Numbered from the stretch's first letter, positions 9,303 to 17,973 are shown. The stretch: 64,000 nt of DNA from Faecalispora jeddahensis (GCF_000577335.1 NZ_CBYL010000002.1:1-64000); one strand, 5' to 3'. Numbers and translations are program-made. Notes: generated by a model not told the origin, from the sequence alone.

Positions 9303-9373
9303 CTATTCCTCTCTTTCCGCCGCAGGCCGCCGGCGCTTGTCTCTTTTCATAGTATCAGACCGACCTGGAAAAA

Positions 9374-10141
9374 TCAACCGAAGCGACCCGTGATATAGCG
9401 CTCGGTGCGCTCATCCTTAGGCTGCTCGAACATCAACTTGGTTTCGGTGAACTCCACCACCTCACCCAGCAGAAAGAACGCCGTCCGGTCCGAAATACGC
9501 GCGGCCTGCTGCATGTTGTGGGTAACGATAATCACCGTGTATTGGCCGCGAAGCTCGTCGAGCAAGTCCTCGATTTTCTGTGTGGAAATCGGGTCGAGCG
9601 CACTGGTGGGCTCATCCATCAGCAGAATGTCGGGGTCTACCGCAAGCGCACGGGCAATACAAAGGCGCTGCTGCTGACCGCCCGAAAGGCCGAGAGCCGA
9701 CTTTTTCAGGCGGTCTTTCACCTCGTCCCACAAGGCGGCGCTGCGAAGCGACTTTTCAACGATCTGGTCGAGCTGGCTCTTGCTCTTGACTCCGTGCACG
9801 CGCGGGCCGTAGGCAATATTGTCATATACGCTCATGGGGAACGGATTTGGCTTTTGGAACACCATGCCGGCGCGCCGGCGCAGAAGGTTAACGTCGGTGC
9901 GGGGGTCATAAATATCCTCCCCATCGATGGAGACCTTCCCCTCGATACGACAGCCGGTGATCATATCGTTCATGCGGTTGAGTGTTTTCAGGCAGGTGGA
10001 TTTTCCGCAGCCGGACGGGCCGATAAACGCCGTGATCTGATTTTCCGGGATTTCGAGCGAAATCCCGTGCAGCGCCTGAAAATCATTATAAAACAGATCC
10101 AGATTTTGAATCGAAATTTTTGTCGCCATATTTGTTGCCAT
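9374..10141 (-). CDS. pstB: Phosphate ABC transporter ATP-binding protein PstB
   Basis: 255 residues, standard length. Walker [11 protein letters not shown] (about 40), Q-loop in [13 protein letters not shown], signature [16 protein letters not shown] (about 152), Walker [13 protein letters not shown] and the switch histidine in VTHNMQQA. The [10 protein letters not shown] and YDNIAYGPR stretches are diagnostic of PstB. Cytoplasmic, energises phosphate import through PstCA. Four bases separate it from pstA; the ribosome site AAAGGAA is rather far (about 12 bases) from the first ATG, so the ATG at 10129 is an alternative. Confidence 0.95.
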   Translation of the reverse strand: MATNMATKISIQNLDLFYNDFQALHGISLEIPENQITAFIGPSGCGKSTCLKTLNRMNDMITGCRIEGKVSIDGEDIYDPRTDVNLLRRRAGMVFQKPNPFPMSVYDNIAYGPRVHGVKSKSQLDQIVEKSLRSAALWDEVKDRLKKSALGLSGGQQQRLCIARALAVDPDILLMDEPTSALDPISTQKIEDLLDELRGQYTVIIVTHNMQQAARISDRTAFFLLGEVVEFTETKLMFEQPKDERTERYITGRFG

Positions 10142-10144
10142 AAA

Positions 10145-11077
10145 TTATTCGGTTCCTTTCTGCAGAGTTTTCGATAAAAGCCCTGCCAAGCGATTGAGCA
10201 GAAATACCAGAATCAGCAGAACCGACGCAGTGGCAAAGGCGATGTTCATGGCGTCGGGAGTGGTGGCCTCGCGGGCCGTCTGGTACAGGTGCAAAGTCAG
10301 CGTACGGCCGCTGCTGAAAATCTGCTGGAAAAAGCCCTTGGGCATCTGGTATGCAAGGCCCGAGGTAAACAGCAGAGCGGCGGATTCGCCGACGATTCGC
10401 CCCATGGCAAGGATGACCGCCGTCAATACACCCGGCATGGCGCACGGCAGCACAATGCCGAGAATCACACGCAGCTTGCCCGCGCCGAGCGCAAACGCCC
10501 CCTCTTTATAAGAGGACGGCACCGAAATCAAGGATTCCTCCGTGGTGCGCACGATCGTGGGCAGAATGCACAGCGTCATGGTCAGGCAGCCGGCCAGAAT
10601 CGAAATCTGCAGCCGGAACAGGATGCAGAATACGGTATACCCGAACAGTCCGAACAGAATCGAGGGAATGCCGGAAAGAATCTCGGTGGTAAAACGAATC
10701 GCCTTTACGAGTCTGCCCTGCTTTGCGTACTGCGTGAGGTAAATCGCAGAGCAGATGCCGATCGGCGCCGCGATCAGCAGCGTGATCACGACAATGTACA
10801 TGGTATTGATGATCATGGGCAGAATGCCCTTCAGATTCGCCTTGGTTTCGGAGTACGGGGTGGAAAGGAACTTCCAGCTGACATACCCGAGGCCGTTGAC
10901 GAGAATATAGCCCAAAATGCCGACAAGCACCACCACGCACAGAAAGGCCGCGCCGTTGATCAGCAGCTTTAAAACAACGTCCACGGGCTTGGCGCGGCGG
11001 TTATAAAGGGATTTGCCTTCCATGACAAAATTCGCGTTCGGGGCGTTTTGCTCCAATACTCCGGATTTATTCGGCAT
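10145..11077 (-). CDS. pstA: Phosphate ABC transporter permease PstA
   Basis: 310 residues, six predicted membrane segments. The cytoplasmic coupling loop carries ALGAGKLRVILGIVLPCAMPGV (EAA-type), and the second half has GRIVGESAALLFTSG, both characteristic of PstA. An N-terminal cytoplasmic tail of about 30 residues precedes the first segment. The start overlaps the end of pstC by 11 bases, indicating translational coupling. Confidence 0.93.
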   Translation of the reverse strand: MPNKSGVLEQNAPNANFVMEGKSLYNRRAKPVDVVLKLLINGAAFLCVVVLVGILGYILVNGLGYVSWKFLSTPYSETKANLKGILPMIINTMYIVVITLLIAAPIGICSAIYLTQYAKQGRLVKAIRFTTEILSGIPSILFGLFGYTVFCILFRLQISILAGCLTMTLCILPTIVRTTEESLISVPSSYKEGAFALGAGKLRVILGIVLPCAMPGVLTAVILAMGRIVGESAALLFTSGLAYQMPKGFFQQIFSSGRTLTLHLYQTAREATTPDAMNIAFATASVLLILVFLLNRLAGLLSKTLQKGTE

Positions 11078-12419
11078 GAATCTGCACCCCTTTCTTTGAA
11101 ATGTAGTTAAACAGCAGGTTGACGATCATGATAAACACAAACAGCACCAAGCCGATGGCGAACAGCGCCTCGCGGTGCAGGCCCGACGCATAGGACATCT
11201 CCATCGCGATGCCGGTGGTGAGCAGGCGCACCGTGCCAAGCAAAGTCGGCATGTTGGCCACGTTGCCGGCCACCATGATGACCGCCATCGTTTCGCCGAT
11301 GGCGCGTCCCACGCCCAGAATCACGCCCGCCAGAATTCCGGACTTTGCCGCGGGCAGCGTTACCTTGAAGATGGTTTCGGTCTGCGTGGCGCCCAGCGCC
11401 AGAGACGCCTCGCGGTAGGCGGCCGGCACCGCCCGCAGAGAGGTTTCCGTCACGCTGACGATCGTCGGCAGAATCATGATCGCCAGAATCAGAATCACGG
11501 CGAGCAGGCTGTCGCCGATCGTATGCTCCGGGAACATATTCCGAATCACCGGCACGACCACGAGCATTCCGAAAAAGCCGTAGATGACGGACGGAATGCC
11601 CGCCAACAGCTCCACGGCGGGGCGCACCAGCATGGCCAGCCGAGGGCTTGCCGTTTCAGACAAAAACACCGCCGTCAGAATTCCGACCGGCACACCGAGC
11701 ACGATCGCGCCGATCGTACCGACGATCGACGAGAGGATCATCGGCAGAATGCCGAAGATGTCGGACGCGGGCCGCCAGCTCTCCCCGAGCAGGAACTGTG
11801 TCAAGCCGATTTGCAGAATCGCCGGCAGACCGGCGGAAATAATGTACACCGTCAGCAAGATCACGGAACCGATGGAAACGCAGGCGAACACCTGAAACAC
11901 CGATTCCGCCAGCCGCTCCGTGCCCTGCGTGCGCAGCGCCAGAACAGACGATATAAGGCCGCCCAGCAGCGTGCAGAAAAACGGCCATAAAAACTGCAAT
12001 TCAATCTGGCTGACATTCAGGCTCGTCACCGCAGTCTGAATCGCCCCCGAAGCCGCCATGACCAGCAGCGGAGAAATACCGGACAGCAAAAACAGCAGGC
12101 CGGCTGTGACCGGCTTCTTCAGCAGGATCAACACAAACCCGCCCACCGCACAGAGCAGCCCCAGCACAATGCTGGCCCGCACGGCCAGCGGAATGGTAAC
12201 AAGGCCGCTCTGCTGCGGGCCCACCACCCAGAAGCCTTTTACAAACGCCAGCTGAATCCCGCTGACGGTATAGGTTAATCCGCGGAACACAAAGGTGATA
12301 TACGGTAAAAAGAACGATAAAATCATTACCGCTCCCAGCCCGGCGGCGATCCACCGGTATGCCGCGTTGCGCCTTTTTTCCCGCTCCCGGCCCTCCTGGC
12401 CGTCCATCGTACGATCCAT
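11067..12419 (-). CDS. pstC: Phosphate ABC transporter permease PstC with extra N-terminal membrane module
   Basis: 450 residues, whereas PstC is usually about 280-330. The PstC core starts near residue 168 (ERLAESVFQVFACVS) and contains GILPMILSSIVGTIGA, ELLAGIPSVIYGFFGM, the EAA-type loop REASLALGATQTETIFKVTLP and GRAIGETMAVIMVAG. The preceding ~165 residues hold about four additional hydrophobic segments with no feature I recognise. I use the ATG at 12419, six bases after AAGGAGG; the GTG at 12425 overlaps that site. The extension is in frame and uses ordinary codons, so it is not an assembly frameshift as far as can be seen. Confidence 0.9.
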   Translation of the reverse strand: MDRTMDGQEGREREKRRNAAYRWIAAGLGAVMILSFFLPYITFVFRGLTYTVSGIQLAFVKGFWVVGPQQSGLVTIPLAVRASIVLGLLCAVGGFVLILLKKPVTAGLLFLLSGISPLLVMAASGAIQTAVTSLNVSQIELQFLWPFFCTLLGGLISSVLALRTQGTERLAESVFQVFACVSIGSVILLTVYIISAGLPAILQIGLTQFLLGESWRPASDIFGILPMILSSIVGTIGAIVLGVPVGILTAVFLSETASPRLAMLVRPAVELLAGIPSVIYGFFGMLVVVPVIRNMFPEHTIGDSLLAVILILAIMILPTIVSVTETSLRAVPAAYREASLALGATQTETIFKVTLPAAKSGILAGVILGVGRAIGETMAVIMVAGNVANMPTLLGTVRLLTTGIAMEMSYASGLHREALFAIGLVLFVFIMIVNLLFNYISKKGVQIHAE

Positions 12420-12450
12420 TTGCACCCTCCTTCGCCCGATACCAAAGCAG

Positions 12451-12478
12451 CCCGGGGTATCCTTTTAGATACACCGGG
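12451..12478 (-). other. Intercistronic hairpin between pstS and pstC
   Basis: Minus-strand CCCGGTGTATC and GATACCCCGGG form an 11-bp stem with one mismatch and a short A-rich loop. No T run follows, so an RNA-stabilising or attenuating element is more likely than a full terminator. It fits the common pattern of PstS being made in excess of the permeases. Confidence 0.55.
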
Positions 12479-12507
12479 TGCTTTTGTTTTCAATCAGGGT
12501 CAGTCAT

Positions 12508-13386
12508 TTATTTGATTACCAAACCGGCTTCTTTGATGATCTTCTGTCCTTCGCTCGAAGCGATGAAATCGAACCATGCTTTTACCAGCTCATTGTCGCT
12601 GCCTTTTTTGTAGATTTCAATAAAGGGTCTCTGCAGCTTGTAAGTACCGTCTTTTACCGTATCCTCCGAAGGCTTTACATTGTCCACAGTAACCGCCTTG
12701 ACGGACTCGTTCACGGAATCCAGAGAAATGTAGCCGATCGCCGCAGGGTCACTGCCTACCTTGGAAACCACCTCGCCGGTGGAGGAAAGCTCGGCAGCCA
12801 GCTTGGTTTTCTCTTTGATTTTCAGAATGGACTCGAAGCCGTCGCGGGTACCGGAGGTAGCCTCGCGGCCGATGACGGTGATCTTCTGATCCGCACCGCC
12901 AACATCCTTCCAGTTGGTGATCTCGCCGGTGTAAATCTTTGCGATCTGCTCGCTGGTCAAGGTGTCAACCTTGTTCTGGGGATTGACCGCAACAGCAATA
13001 CCGTCGATCGCGATCTGTACGATCTCAAAATCAGCAGGCTTTTCCTCATCCTTCAGGTTGCGGGAAAGATCGCCGATCAGTGCGGTGCCGCTGTTGACTG
13101 CCTTTACCGCGTCGCCGGAGCCCGTGCCGCCCTTTTCTACCGTTACCTGGGGATATTTCTCCATAAATCCTTCGCCCAGCGCCTGGCATACCTTCGCCAT
13201 GGAAGTGGAACCGTTCAGTGTCAGCTTGCCGCTCAGGGACGCGGTGGACTCTGCTGCGGATGCGGTAGACTGTGCGGGTGCGGCGGACGGTGCATCACTT
13301 TTTCCTTCAACCGTGGAAGAGCAACCTGTCGCCGCAGTGGCTCCCACCAACAGCATTGCAAGCAACGCCATCATTTTTTGTTTCAT
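12508..13386 (-). CDS. pstS: Phosphate-binding lipoprotein PstS
   Basis: 292 residues. A lipoprotein signal peptide ends at the lipobox cysteine of ATGCSS (about residue 22), followed by a Ser/Ala-rich linker. The mature domain has the phosphate-contacting LNGSTSMAKV segment (about 57), GTGSGDAVKAV (about 85) and the hallmark TSGTRDGFE (about 160). Anchored outside the membrane, it delivers phosphate to PstCA. It is the first gene of the operon and lies behind a Pho-box-like repeat. Confidence 0.93.
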   Translation of the reverse strand: MKQKMMALLAMLLVGATAATGCSSTVEGKSDAPSAAPAQSTASAAESTASLSGKLTLNGSTSMAKVCQALGEGFMEKYPQVTVEKGGTGSGDAVKAVNSGTALIGDLSRNLKDEEKPADFEIVQIAIDGIAVAVNPQNKVDTLTSEQIAKIYTGEITNWKDVGGADQKITVIGREATSGTRDGFESILKIKEKTKLAAELSSTGEVVSKVGSDPAAIGYISLDSVNESVKAVTVDNVKPSEDTVKDGTYKLQRPFIEIYKKGSDNELVKAWFDFIASSEGQKIIKEAGLVIK

Positions 13387-13449
13387 ATTCCTATTTCCTC
13401 CTGATTGTTTTAATTTCTCTTTTGCGCATTCTTATCTTAAAGGACAATT

Positions 13450-13487
13450 GTTAAATTTAGGTTAAACGCGATTTAGAAGTCGTTAAA
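13450..13487 (-). promoter_or_regulatory. Pho-box-like direct repeats upstream of pstS
   Basis: On the minus strand TTTAAC occurs at 13482-13487, 13461-13466 and 13450-13455. The spacing is 11 and 21 bases, i.e. one and two helical turns, with a degenerate copy at the missing turn. This matches the TTAACA-type 11-bp-spaced repeats bound by PhoP/PhoB-type regulators in Gram-positive bacteria. It lies 64-101 bases upstream of the pstS ATG. Confidence 0.7.
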
Positions 13488-13592
13488 AACGAAAAAGAGA
13501 TTGATTTTGCGTAAAGTTTCTTTTCCTAAAGAATTGATTTTCTTCGGAAATAAGGAAATGTGCCTGCAATTTGTTTTTGATTTTAGAAGGAA

Positions 13593-13621
13593 TTGACAAA
13601 TAGGCAACTTATGCTTATAAT
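13593..13621 (+). promoter_or_regulatory. Consensus sigma-A promoter of the glycosyltransferase-like gene
   Basis: TTGACA (13593-13598), 17 bases, TATAAT (13616-13621): both hexamers are perfect. The 5' leader contains an 8-bp inverted repeat GAATGACC (13641-13648) / GGTCATTC (13660-13667). Divergent from pstS, 322 bases of shared non-coding DNA hold both control regions. Confidence 0.8.
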
Positions 13622-13708
13622 ATAAGTTGTTACTTGACAGGAATGACCAATTCTCCGCCGGTCATTCGCAGACGCTTACGATTACTTTCAGAAAAAGGAG
13701 TGAGAACA

Positions 13709-15028
13709 TTGTCGAAGCAAGATACCGTGAACGTAGGAATTGGCTTCGCCACGGGGCGAAGGAGCTTTCGGAAGGTTTTGAAAACCAACATACTGAGCTG
13801 GCGGGAATGCGGACTGACACAGAACCCGAAATTTAACCTGAATCTGTTTGTGGCATATGACCTGAAATATGCGAATACCAAGGTAACGGACTACACCGGC
13901 ATTCCTCCGCACCTGCTCGGGGACCTTAACGGAACCTTTTTTCTGGGGAAAACAGCGCAGGCCCGCGAAATCCGCAGCCTGGTGCGCAGCGGCGTTCTGT
14001 CGCCGGAAGAGGCGCGCCTCTTCTTCTGCGCAGGCTACGCCGGGCAGCGCAACACCGTCCTTTACTGGGCGATGAAGCAGCGAATGGACTACCTGCTGTT
14101 CCTGGACGACGACGAATACCCCATGGCGGTCACCAATACCCGCAACTGGGCCATTTGGAGCGGGCAGCATGTTCTGCTCTCTCACCTGCGGCAGATGATG
14201 GACACCGGAGCCGACATCACCCACGGGCACCACTGCGGTTATATTTCACCGATCCCGTCCATCGAATTCAGCAGTTCGCTGACAAAAGAGGATTTTCGGA
14301 ACTTTATTGAGGCGATCAGCAACGACATCATCAACTGGCAGTCGCTGGAATCGCTGATGCGGCAGGGCGGCGTCACCTATGCGGATACCGCCATACTGAC
14401 CGGCGATGAGCCGCAGGAGGTTTTGTCAGTCAATCACTGCAAATTCATTTCCGGCTCGAATTTGTGCATCAATTTAACGGACAGCGCCCGGGTTCATCCT
14501 TTCTACAACCCGCCCGGGGCCAGAGGCGAAGACACCTTTTTGAGCACCCTGCTGGAAGACAGCAAAGTGCTTCGCATCCCCTGCTATACCTTCCACGACG
14601 GCTTTTCCGCGTACGACCACCTGATGGACGGCGTGCTGCCGATCCGGCTCAAGCCCGTCTGCGCCGACCTGAGCTTTGTGACGGACCGCTTCTGCCGCGC
14701 CTGCGTGGGCTGGGTGCGCTACAAGCCCCTGCTGCTCTACCTCACGCAGCGCGAGAACTACGAAAGCAGAATCGAAGAAATGCGCCGCCAGCTGGCGGCC
14801 ACCCTGCCGAAGCTGGCCGCCTACCTGGGCCGCGAGGAATTTTTGAGCATTGCCGACGAGCTGGAACGCTACCACCAAAACGTAGAGCTTCACGCCCGGC
14901 AGTTCCGGCAGACGATTGAAATCTGGCGCAAGCTGGTTTCTTATCTGGAAGCCGAACGAAAAACACAGGGATTCCCCGCTATGGGGAGGGGACTTCCGGC
15001 GGACGATCCCCTTCGCAGTGCGCTGTAA
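13709..15028 (+). CDS. Glycosyltransferase-like protein (GT-A fold suspected)
   Basis: 439 residues, no signal peptide or membrane segment. The N-terminal part (VNVGIGFATGRRSFRKVL) and the LLFLDDDEYPM stretch (about residue 132) look like a nucleotide-sugar binding fold with a DxD-type metal site. A GHHCGY segment and a C-terminal helical tail (about 350-430) follow. I do not recognise a specific family or substrate. The TTG at 13709 is preferred: GAAAAAGGAGTGA lies 7 bases before it, while the ATG at 13634 lacks a ribosome site and falls within the leader hairpin. It stands alone behind a very strong promoter. Confidence 0.5.
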   Translation: MSKQDTVNVGIGFATGRRSFRKVLKTNILSWRECGLTQNPKFNLNLFVAYDLKYANTKVTDYTGIPPHLLGDLNGTFFLGKTAQAREIRSLVRSGVLSPEEARLFFCAGYAGQRNTVLYWAMKQRMDYLLFLDDDEYPMAVTNTRNWAIWSGQHVLLSHLRQMMDTGADITHGHHCGYISPIPSIEFSSSLTKEDFRNFIEAISNDIINWQSLESLMRQGGVTYADTAILTGDEPQEVLSVNHCKFISGSNLCINLTDSARVHPFYNPPGARGEDTFLSTLLEDSKVLRIPCYTFHDGFSAYDHLMDGVLPIRLKPVCADLSFVTDRFCRACVGWVRYKPLLLYLTQRENYESRIEEMRRQLAATLPKLAAYLGREEFLSIADELERYHQNVELHARQFRQTIEIWRKLVSYLEAERKTQGFPAMGRGLPADDPLRSAL

Positions 15029-15038
15029 CAAGCAAAAC

Positions 15039-15150
15039 GCCTCCCTTTGTCCGCCAAACGGCAGGCAGGCCGTATTGGCGGCAAAAGGAGGGCTTCTTCT
15101 GGATATTAAAACACCGTCTTTCCGCAGCCGCAGCAGAAAGACGGTGTTTT
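15039..15150. terminator. Two hairpins between convergent genes
   Basis: A large stem pairs 15039-15057 with 15075-15093. A second perfect stem pairs 15108-15122 with 15136-15150, flanked by A and T runs so it can act in both directions. The second overlaps the last codon of the DUF2087 gene. Confidence 0.7.
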
Positions 15151-15421
15151 ATTCGGACTTTGCCCTCCAGTAGCTGGAGCCGTCCGCCTTACGGCACAAC
15201 AGGCCGCAGTCGATCAGCTCTCTCCTGATCAGAAAATAGTCCCCGAACGTATGCGAGGCTTCGCAGATGGCGTTGATCTCCCGCTCGGTATAGCGGCGCC
15301 CCGGCTCAAATTTCTGTGCCAGATATTCCAGCACCGCAAACCGAACACTGCTTTTCTGGGGCAGCCGCGTAATTTTTCCCTCGGGATTCAAAAAGGGGGC
15401 GATCTTTTTATTCTGTTCCAT
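15149..15421 (-). CDS. DUF2087 domain protein
   Basis: 90 residues. The segment RLPQKSSVRFAVLEYLAQKF, then YTEREINAICE, then FGDYFLIRRELIDCGLLCRKADGSSYW match the DUF2087 winged-helix-like domain often found in small DNA-binding proteins. The ATG at 15421 overlaps the end of the upstream GIY-YIG gene by 14 bases, so the two are translationally coupled. Function unknown. Confidence 0.75.
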   Translation of the reverse strand: MEQNKKIAPFLNPEGKITRLPQKSSVRFAVLEYLAQKFEPGRRYTEREINAICEASHTFGDYFLIRRELIDCGLLCRKADGSSYWRAKSE

Positions 15422-15764
15422 CGCTTTCCCTCCCCTCGCCCTGCTTTTCGTTCCAAAGCTCCAGCAGAGCCGATATATCCTCTGAAAATTCGCGCGGCGT
15501 CTGCGTTTCTTTCTTCTTGATTTCTTCCAGTATTTCAAAAGTGAAGCCGGCGGCTCCGTAACGCTTCCAGGCCGGCGACATGGCCGTTTCGGGGCACAGA
15601 TTGGTAGCGCACTGAAACGCGAAACGGTTTTTGGCCCCCTGTAAATCCGCGCTCGCGCGAACCCAGCTCTCGTCCGCCCCATCACAGCGGATGCGGTAGA
15701 TGCCGCCGATCTGCCTGCTGTTCTTGTATTGGTTCTTCATTTCTTTTTTGGATGCTTCCTTCAT
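15408..15764 (-). CDS. GIY-YIG nuclease family protein
   Basis: 118 residues. The GIY-YIG core is represented by GGIYRIRC (about residue 17) and a following WVRASADLQGAKNRFAFQ region; the C-terminal part (FEILEEIKKKETQTPREF) is typical of a small stand-alone clostridial subgroup. The second half of the GIY-YIG signature is degenerate, so nuclease activity is not certain. The ATG at 15764 has GGAGG eight bases upstream; longer in-frame versions have no ribosome site. Forms a two-gene operon with the DUF2087 gene. Confidence 0.7.
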   Translation of the reverse strand: MKEASKKEMKNQYKNSRQIGGIYRIRCDGADESWVRASADLQGAKNRFAFQCATNLCPETAMSPAWKRYGAAGFTFEILEEIKKKETQTPREFSEDISALLELWNEKQGEGRESDGTE

Positions 15765-15908
15765 CTCTTTTCCTCCATCCCCTCGCAATATTCCTGCTCC
15801 CGCAGGTTGAATTCTACGGCGGTACAGGATTATTGTAACGCGCCCCGGCTCCGAGCGCAATCAACGCTCCGTAGAGTATGCGCCGAACCGGGGCAAAAAA
15901 TCAAAAAC

Positions 15909-15943
15909 GGGGCCTCTTTTCCAACCAGAAGAAAAGAGGCCCC
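15909..15943 (-). terminator. Terminator of the nitroreductase gene
   Basis: GGGGCCTCTTTT (15909-15920) is perfectly inverted at 15932-15943. On the minus strand GTTTTTGATTTTTT follows. Confidence 0.8.
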
Positions 15944-15948
15944 GGGAA

Positions 15949-16566
15949 TTATTCGGCTTTCGGTTTGCTTTCGGTTGATAAAATGAGGACATCGTCCAGC
16001 CTGCGCTTCGGAACGTAATGCACATCGTTCTCGTCGCGGTAATAGGCGACGCTCTCGCCTTTTTCCACCTCCGTGAGCACGATGGTTTCCTCCGGCTTGC
16101 CGACGGCGACGATCAGCATCGGGATCAGGTGAGCGGGAAGGCCAAGCGCTTCCTTTAACGCGTCGGCGGAAAACGCGCCCAAAATGCACCCGCCAAGCCC
16201 CATTACCCGGGCGGAGAGTGCGATTGTCTGGCAGACGATCCCCACGTCGCGCACAAACCCCGGGCCAGCCGCGGCGATCTGCGTATCGTGGCAGACCACG
16301 ATAAACGCGGGCGGGCAATGCCCCTCGTGCGGCAGGTGAATCCCCTTGAGCGCGCCGGCCCACTTGGTGAGCGACTGCACCTTTGCCACCTCGCCGGGCT
16401 CAAATACCAAACGGTAGCGCAGGGGCTGCATATTCATGGTAGACGGCGCATACCGCGCGCAGTCTACGAGCTCCGTGAGCTCCTCACGGCTGACCCTGCG
16501 GCTTTCGTCATACCCGCGCGTACTGCGGCTGCTTTTCAGCAGGTCTTTCCATTCATTGAACTCCAT
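15949..16566 (-). CDS. Nitroreductase family flavoprotein
   Basis: 205 residues. SSRSTRGYDESRRVSREEL at the N-terminus is the FMN phosphate-binding region; APSTMNMQPLRY (about residue 40) and GGCILGAF (about 130) are further family marks. Such FMN enzymes reduce nitro groups, quinones or other electron-poor compounds with NAD(P)H; the physiological substrate is unknown. The ATG has AAGGAGAGA upstream. Monocistronic, with terminators on both sides. Confidence 0.85.
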   Translation of the reverse strand: MEFNEWKDLLKSSRSTRGYDESRRVSREELTELVDCARYAPSTMNMQPLRYRLVFEPGEVAKVQSLTKWAGALKGIHLPHEGHCPPAFIVVCHDTQIAAAGPGFVRDVGIVCQTIALSARVMGLGGCILGAFSADALKEALGLPAHLIPMLIVAVGKPEETIVLTEVEKGESVAYYRDENDVHYVPKRRLDDVLILSTESKPKAE

Positions 16567-16612
16567 GAATCATTCTCTCCTTTACCGGTTTCTGTTTCAG
16601 CCCTCAGGCAAA

Positions 16613-16643
16613 AAACGGACGGCTGCAAAAAGGCCGTCCGTTT
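16613..16643 (-). terminator. Terminator of the encapsulin operon
   Basis: AAACGGACGGC (16613-16623) is inverted at 16633-16643; a run of six T follows on the minus strand. Lies 114 bases beyond the encapsulin stop codon. Confidence 0.75.
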
Positions 16644-16756
16644 GTTAAAAACACGTTTGGCAGGATCGGGCAACCCGCGATACGGCACCCATAAAATCCG
16701 CTTGTTCCGGAAAGGGCGTTAGAAGCAGCTTTCCGGCTCCGGACGGAAACCCCGAA

Positions 16757-17572
16757 TCACGCAAAGACAACAACGGCCTGTTTCTGCTTGATGCGCGGCA
16801 AAACGGTTTCGAGCACGCGGAAGCTGTGATTGAGATCTTTCTGCTCCAGATAAGCGGTCGCCATATCCTGGCCGATCACAAGATCCATGTTCTTTTCGTC
16901 GGAAGCGACCAGCACCGCCTGATCCGCGCCCAAAACCTGAGATTGGTAAAGACGGCCGCCCACAAGCCTGGAAATCCGGTCGGCTTCCAGAAGCCCGGTC
17001 CCCGGCTGCAGCCTTTGCAGCTGCATGAAAAGGCGGGGGCTCACCACAAGTGCGTAATCCCCGTAGATGCCCTTTTCCGCAAAATAAGCGATCCCGGCGG
17101 CGATATCCTCAAAAGCGTTTTCGCCGGCGCTCCAGTCCTTCTTTTTGATCCGATTTGCGCCCGACACGGTCAGAAGGCCCTCATATCCCAGCTTTTCATT
17201 CCCCAAAAAGATGAGCTTGTCTTCCTTGATGGCGCATTCCTGCGCCGCCTTGGCCGCTCTGGAAAGATCCAAAGGGAGAGAGGATGCTTCCGCTCGTTCC
17301 AGATCCTTCGCAAGCAGGGTAAAATCCGCATAGACCATCGGGATCTCAACAAATTTTCGGCCCCTGGTCGTGATCAGACCATCCGTTTCCGCTTCCTCCA
17401 CCGCGTCAATGTCGTCGAGAGCGACATCCGCGACGCCGGCGCCAAGCGGCCCGAACACAGAAAGAAATCTTCTTCCGGTCAACATTTTTCTCGCCGACGC
17501 TACGACGGTGGCGTCAATTTTTTCCCATAATTCTTCCGGCAACGGGGAAGACTCTCTGGATAAGTAACTCAT
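16757..17572 (-). CDS. Family 1 encapsulin shell protein
   Basis: 271 residues, matching the HK97-fold encapsulin (linocin M18-like) family in length and motifs: MSYLSRESSPLPEELWEKID at the N-terminus, a segment GRRFLSVFGPLGAGV (about 35), DFTLLAKDLE (about 100) and the C-terminal FRVLETVLPRIKQ. It self-assembles into an icosahedral protein compartment in the cytoplasm. The ATG at 17572 follows AAGGAGG by 8 bases. The ferritin-like gene directly upstream in the same operon supplies the cargo. Confidence 0.9.
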   Translation of the reverse strand: MSYLSRESSPLPEELWEKIDATVVASARKMLTGRRFLSVFGPLGAGVADVALDDIDAVEEAETDGLITTRGRKFVEIPMVYADFTLLAKDLERAEASSLPLDLSRAAKAAQECAIKEDKLIFLGNEKLGYEGLLTVSGANRIKKKDWSAGENAFEDIAAGIAYFAEKGIYGDYALVVSPRLFMQLQRLQPGTGLLEADRISRLVGGRLYQSQVLGADQAVLVASDEKNMDLVIGQDMATAYLEQKDLNHSFRVLETVLPRIKQKQAVVVFA

Positions 17573-17598
17573 TGTCAAAACCTCCTTCAGCGATACGT

Positions 17599-17973
17599 TC
17601 AGGATTTATCGAGCAGACTGCCCACGGTTGCAGGCGCAGAAAAGCCGGAACCAGATTTGTCCTCGGGAACGGCGATCCCCAATTCGCTCAGCATTTCGCG
17701 AACCTCCGCTTCGCCGGATGCAAATAGCTCCGCTTCCTGAGGATCAAGCGTGCGCAGCAGCGTCATCAGCTCACCGATGTGGGCCTTTTCCTCATCACGG
17801 ATATCCGCGAGTACTTTCTTGGCAATTTCTATATCGGTTGCCTGAACGTGCGCATCATACAGATAAATTGCTTCCAGCTCGCCCGCGATATCCAAACGGA
17901 GCGCCTGAATCAGTTCCTCTTTGTTCAGTTTACGGTCGACATTCCCTTGAAATGGATTTGCAAAAGCCGGCAT
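17599..17973 (-). CDS. Encapsulated ferritin-like cargo protein
   Basis: 124 residues. A ferritin-like helical hairpin carries the acidic/His ligands in DIAGELEAIYLYDAH (about 29-43) and DIRDEEKAHIGEL (about 58-70), as in encapsulated ferritins that dimerise to form the di-iron site. The last residues TVGSLLDKS resemble the encapsulin targeting peptide and are joined by a flexible SGSGFSAPA linker. I chose the ATG at 17973, nine bases after AGGAGG. Twenty-six bases separate it from the encapsulin gene. Expected job: ferrous iron oxidation and storage inside the shell. Confidence 0.88.
   Translation of the reverse strand: MPAFANPFQGNVDRKLNKEELIQALRLDIAGELEAIYLYDAHVQATDIEIAKKVLADIRDEEKAHIGELMTLLRTLDPQEAELFASGEAEVREMLSELGIAVPEDKSGSGFSAPATVGSLLDKS

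Noticed and set aside
10289-10972. 227-residue frame antisense to pstA
   Set aside because: Composition (Gln, Arg, His) is that of a reversed membrane protein gene; pstA is clear.
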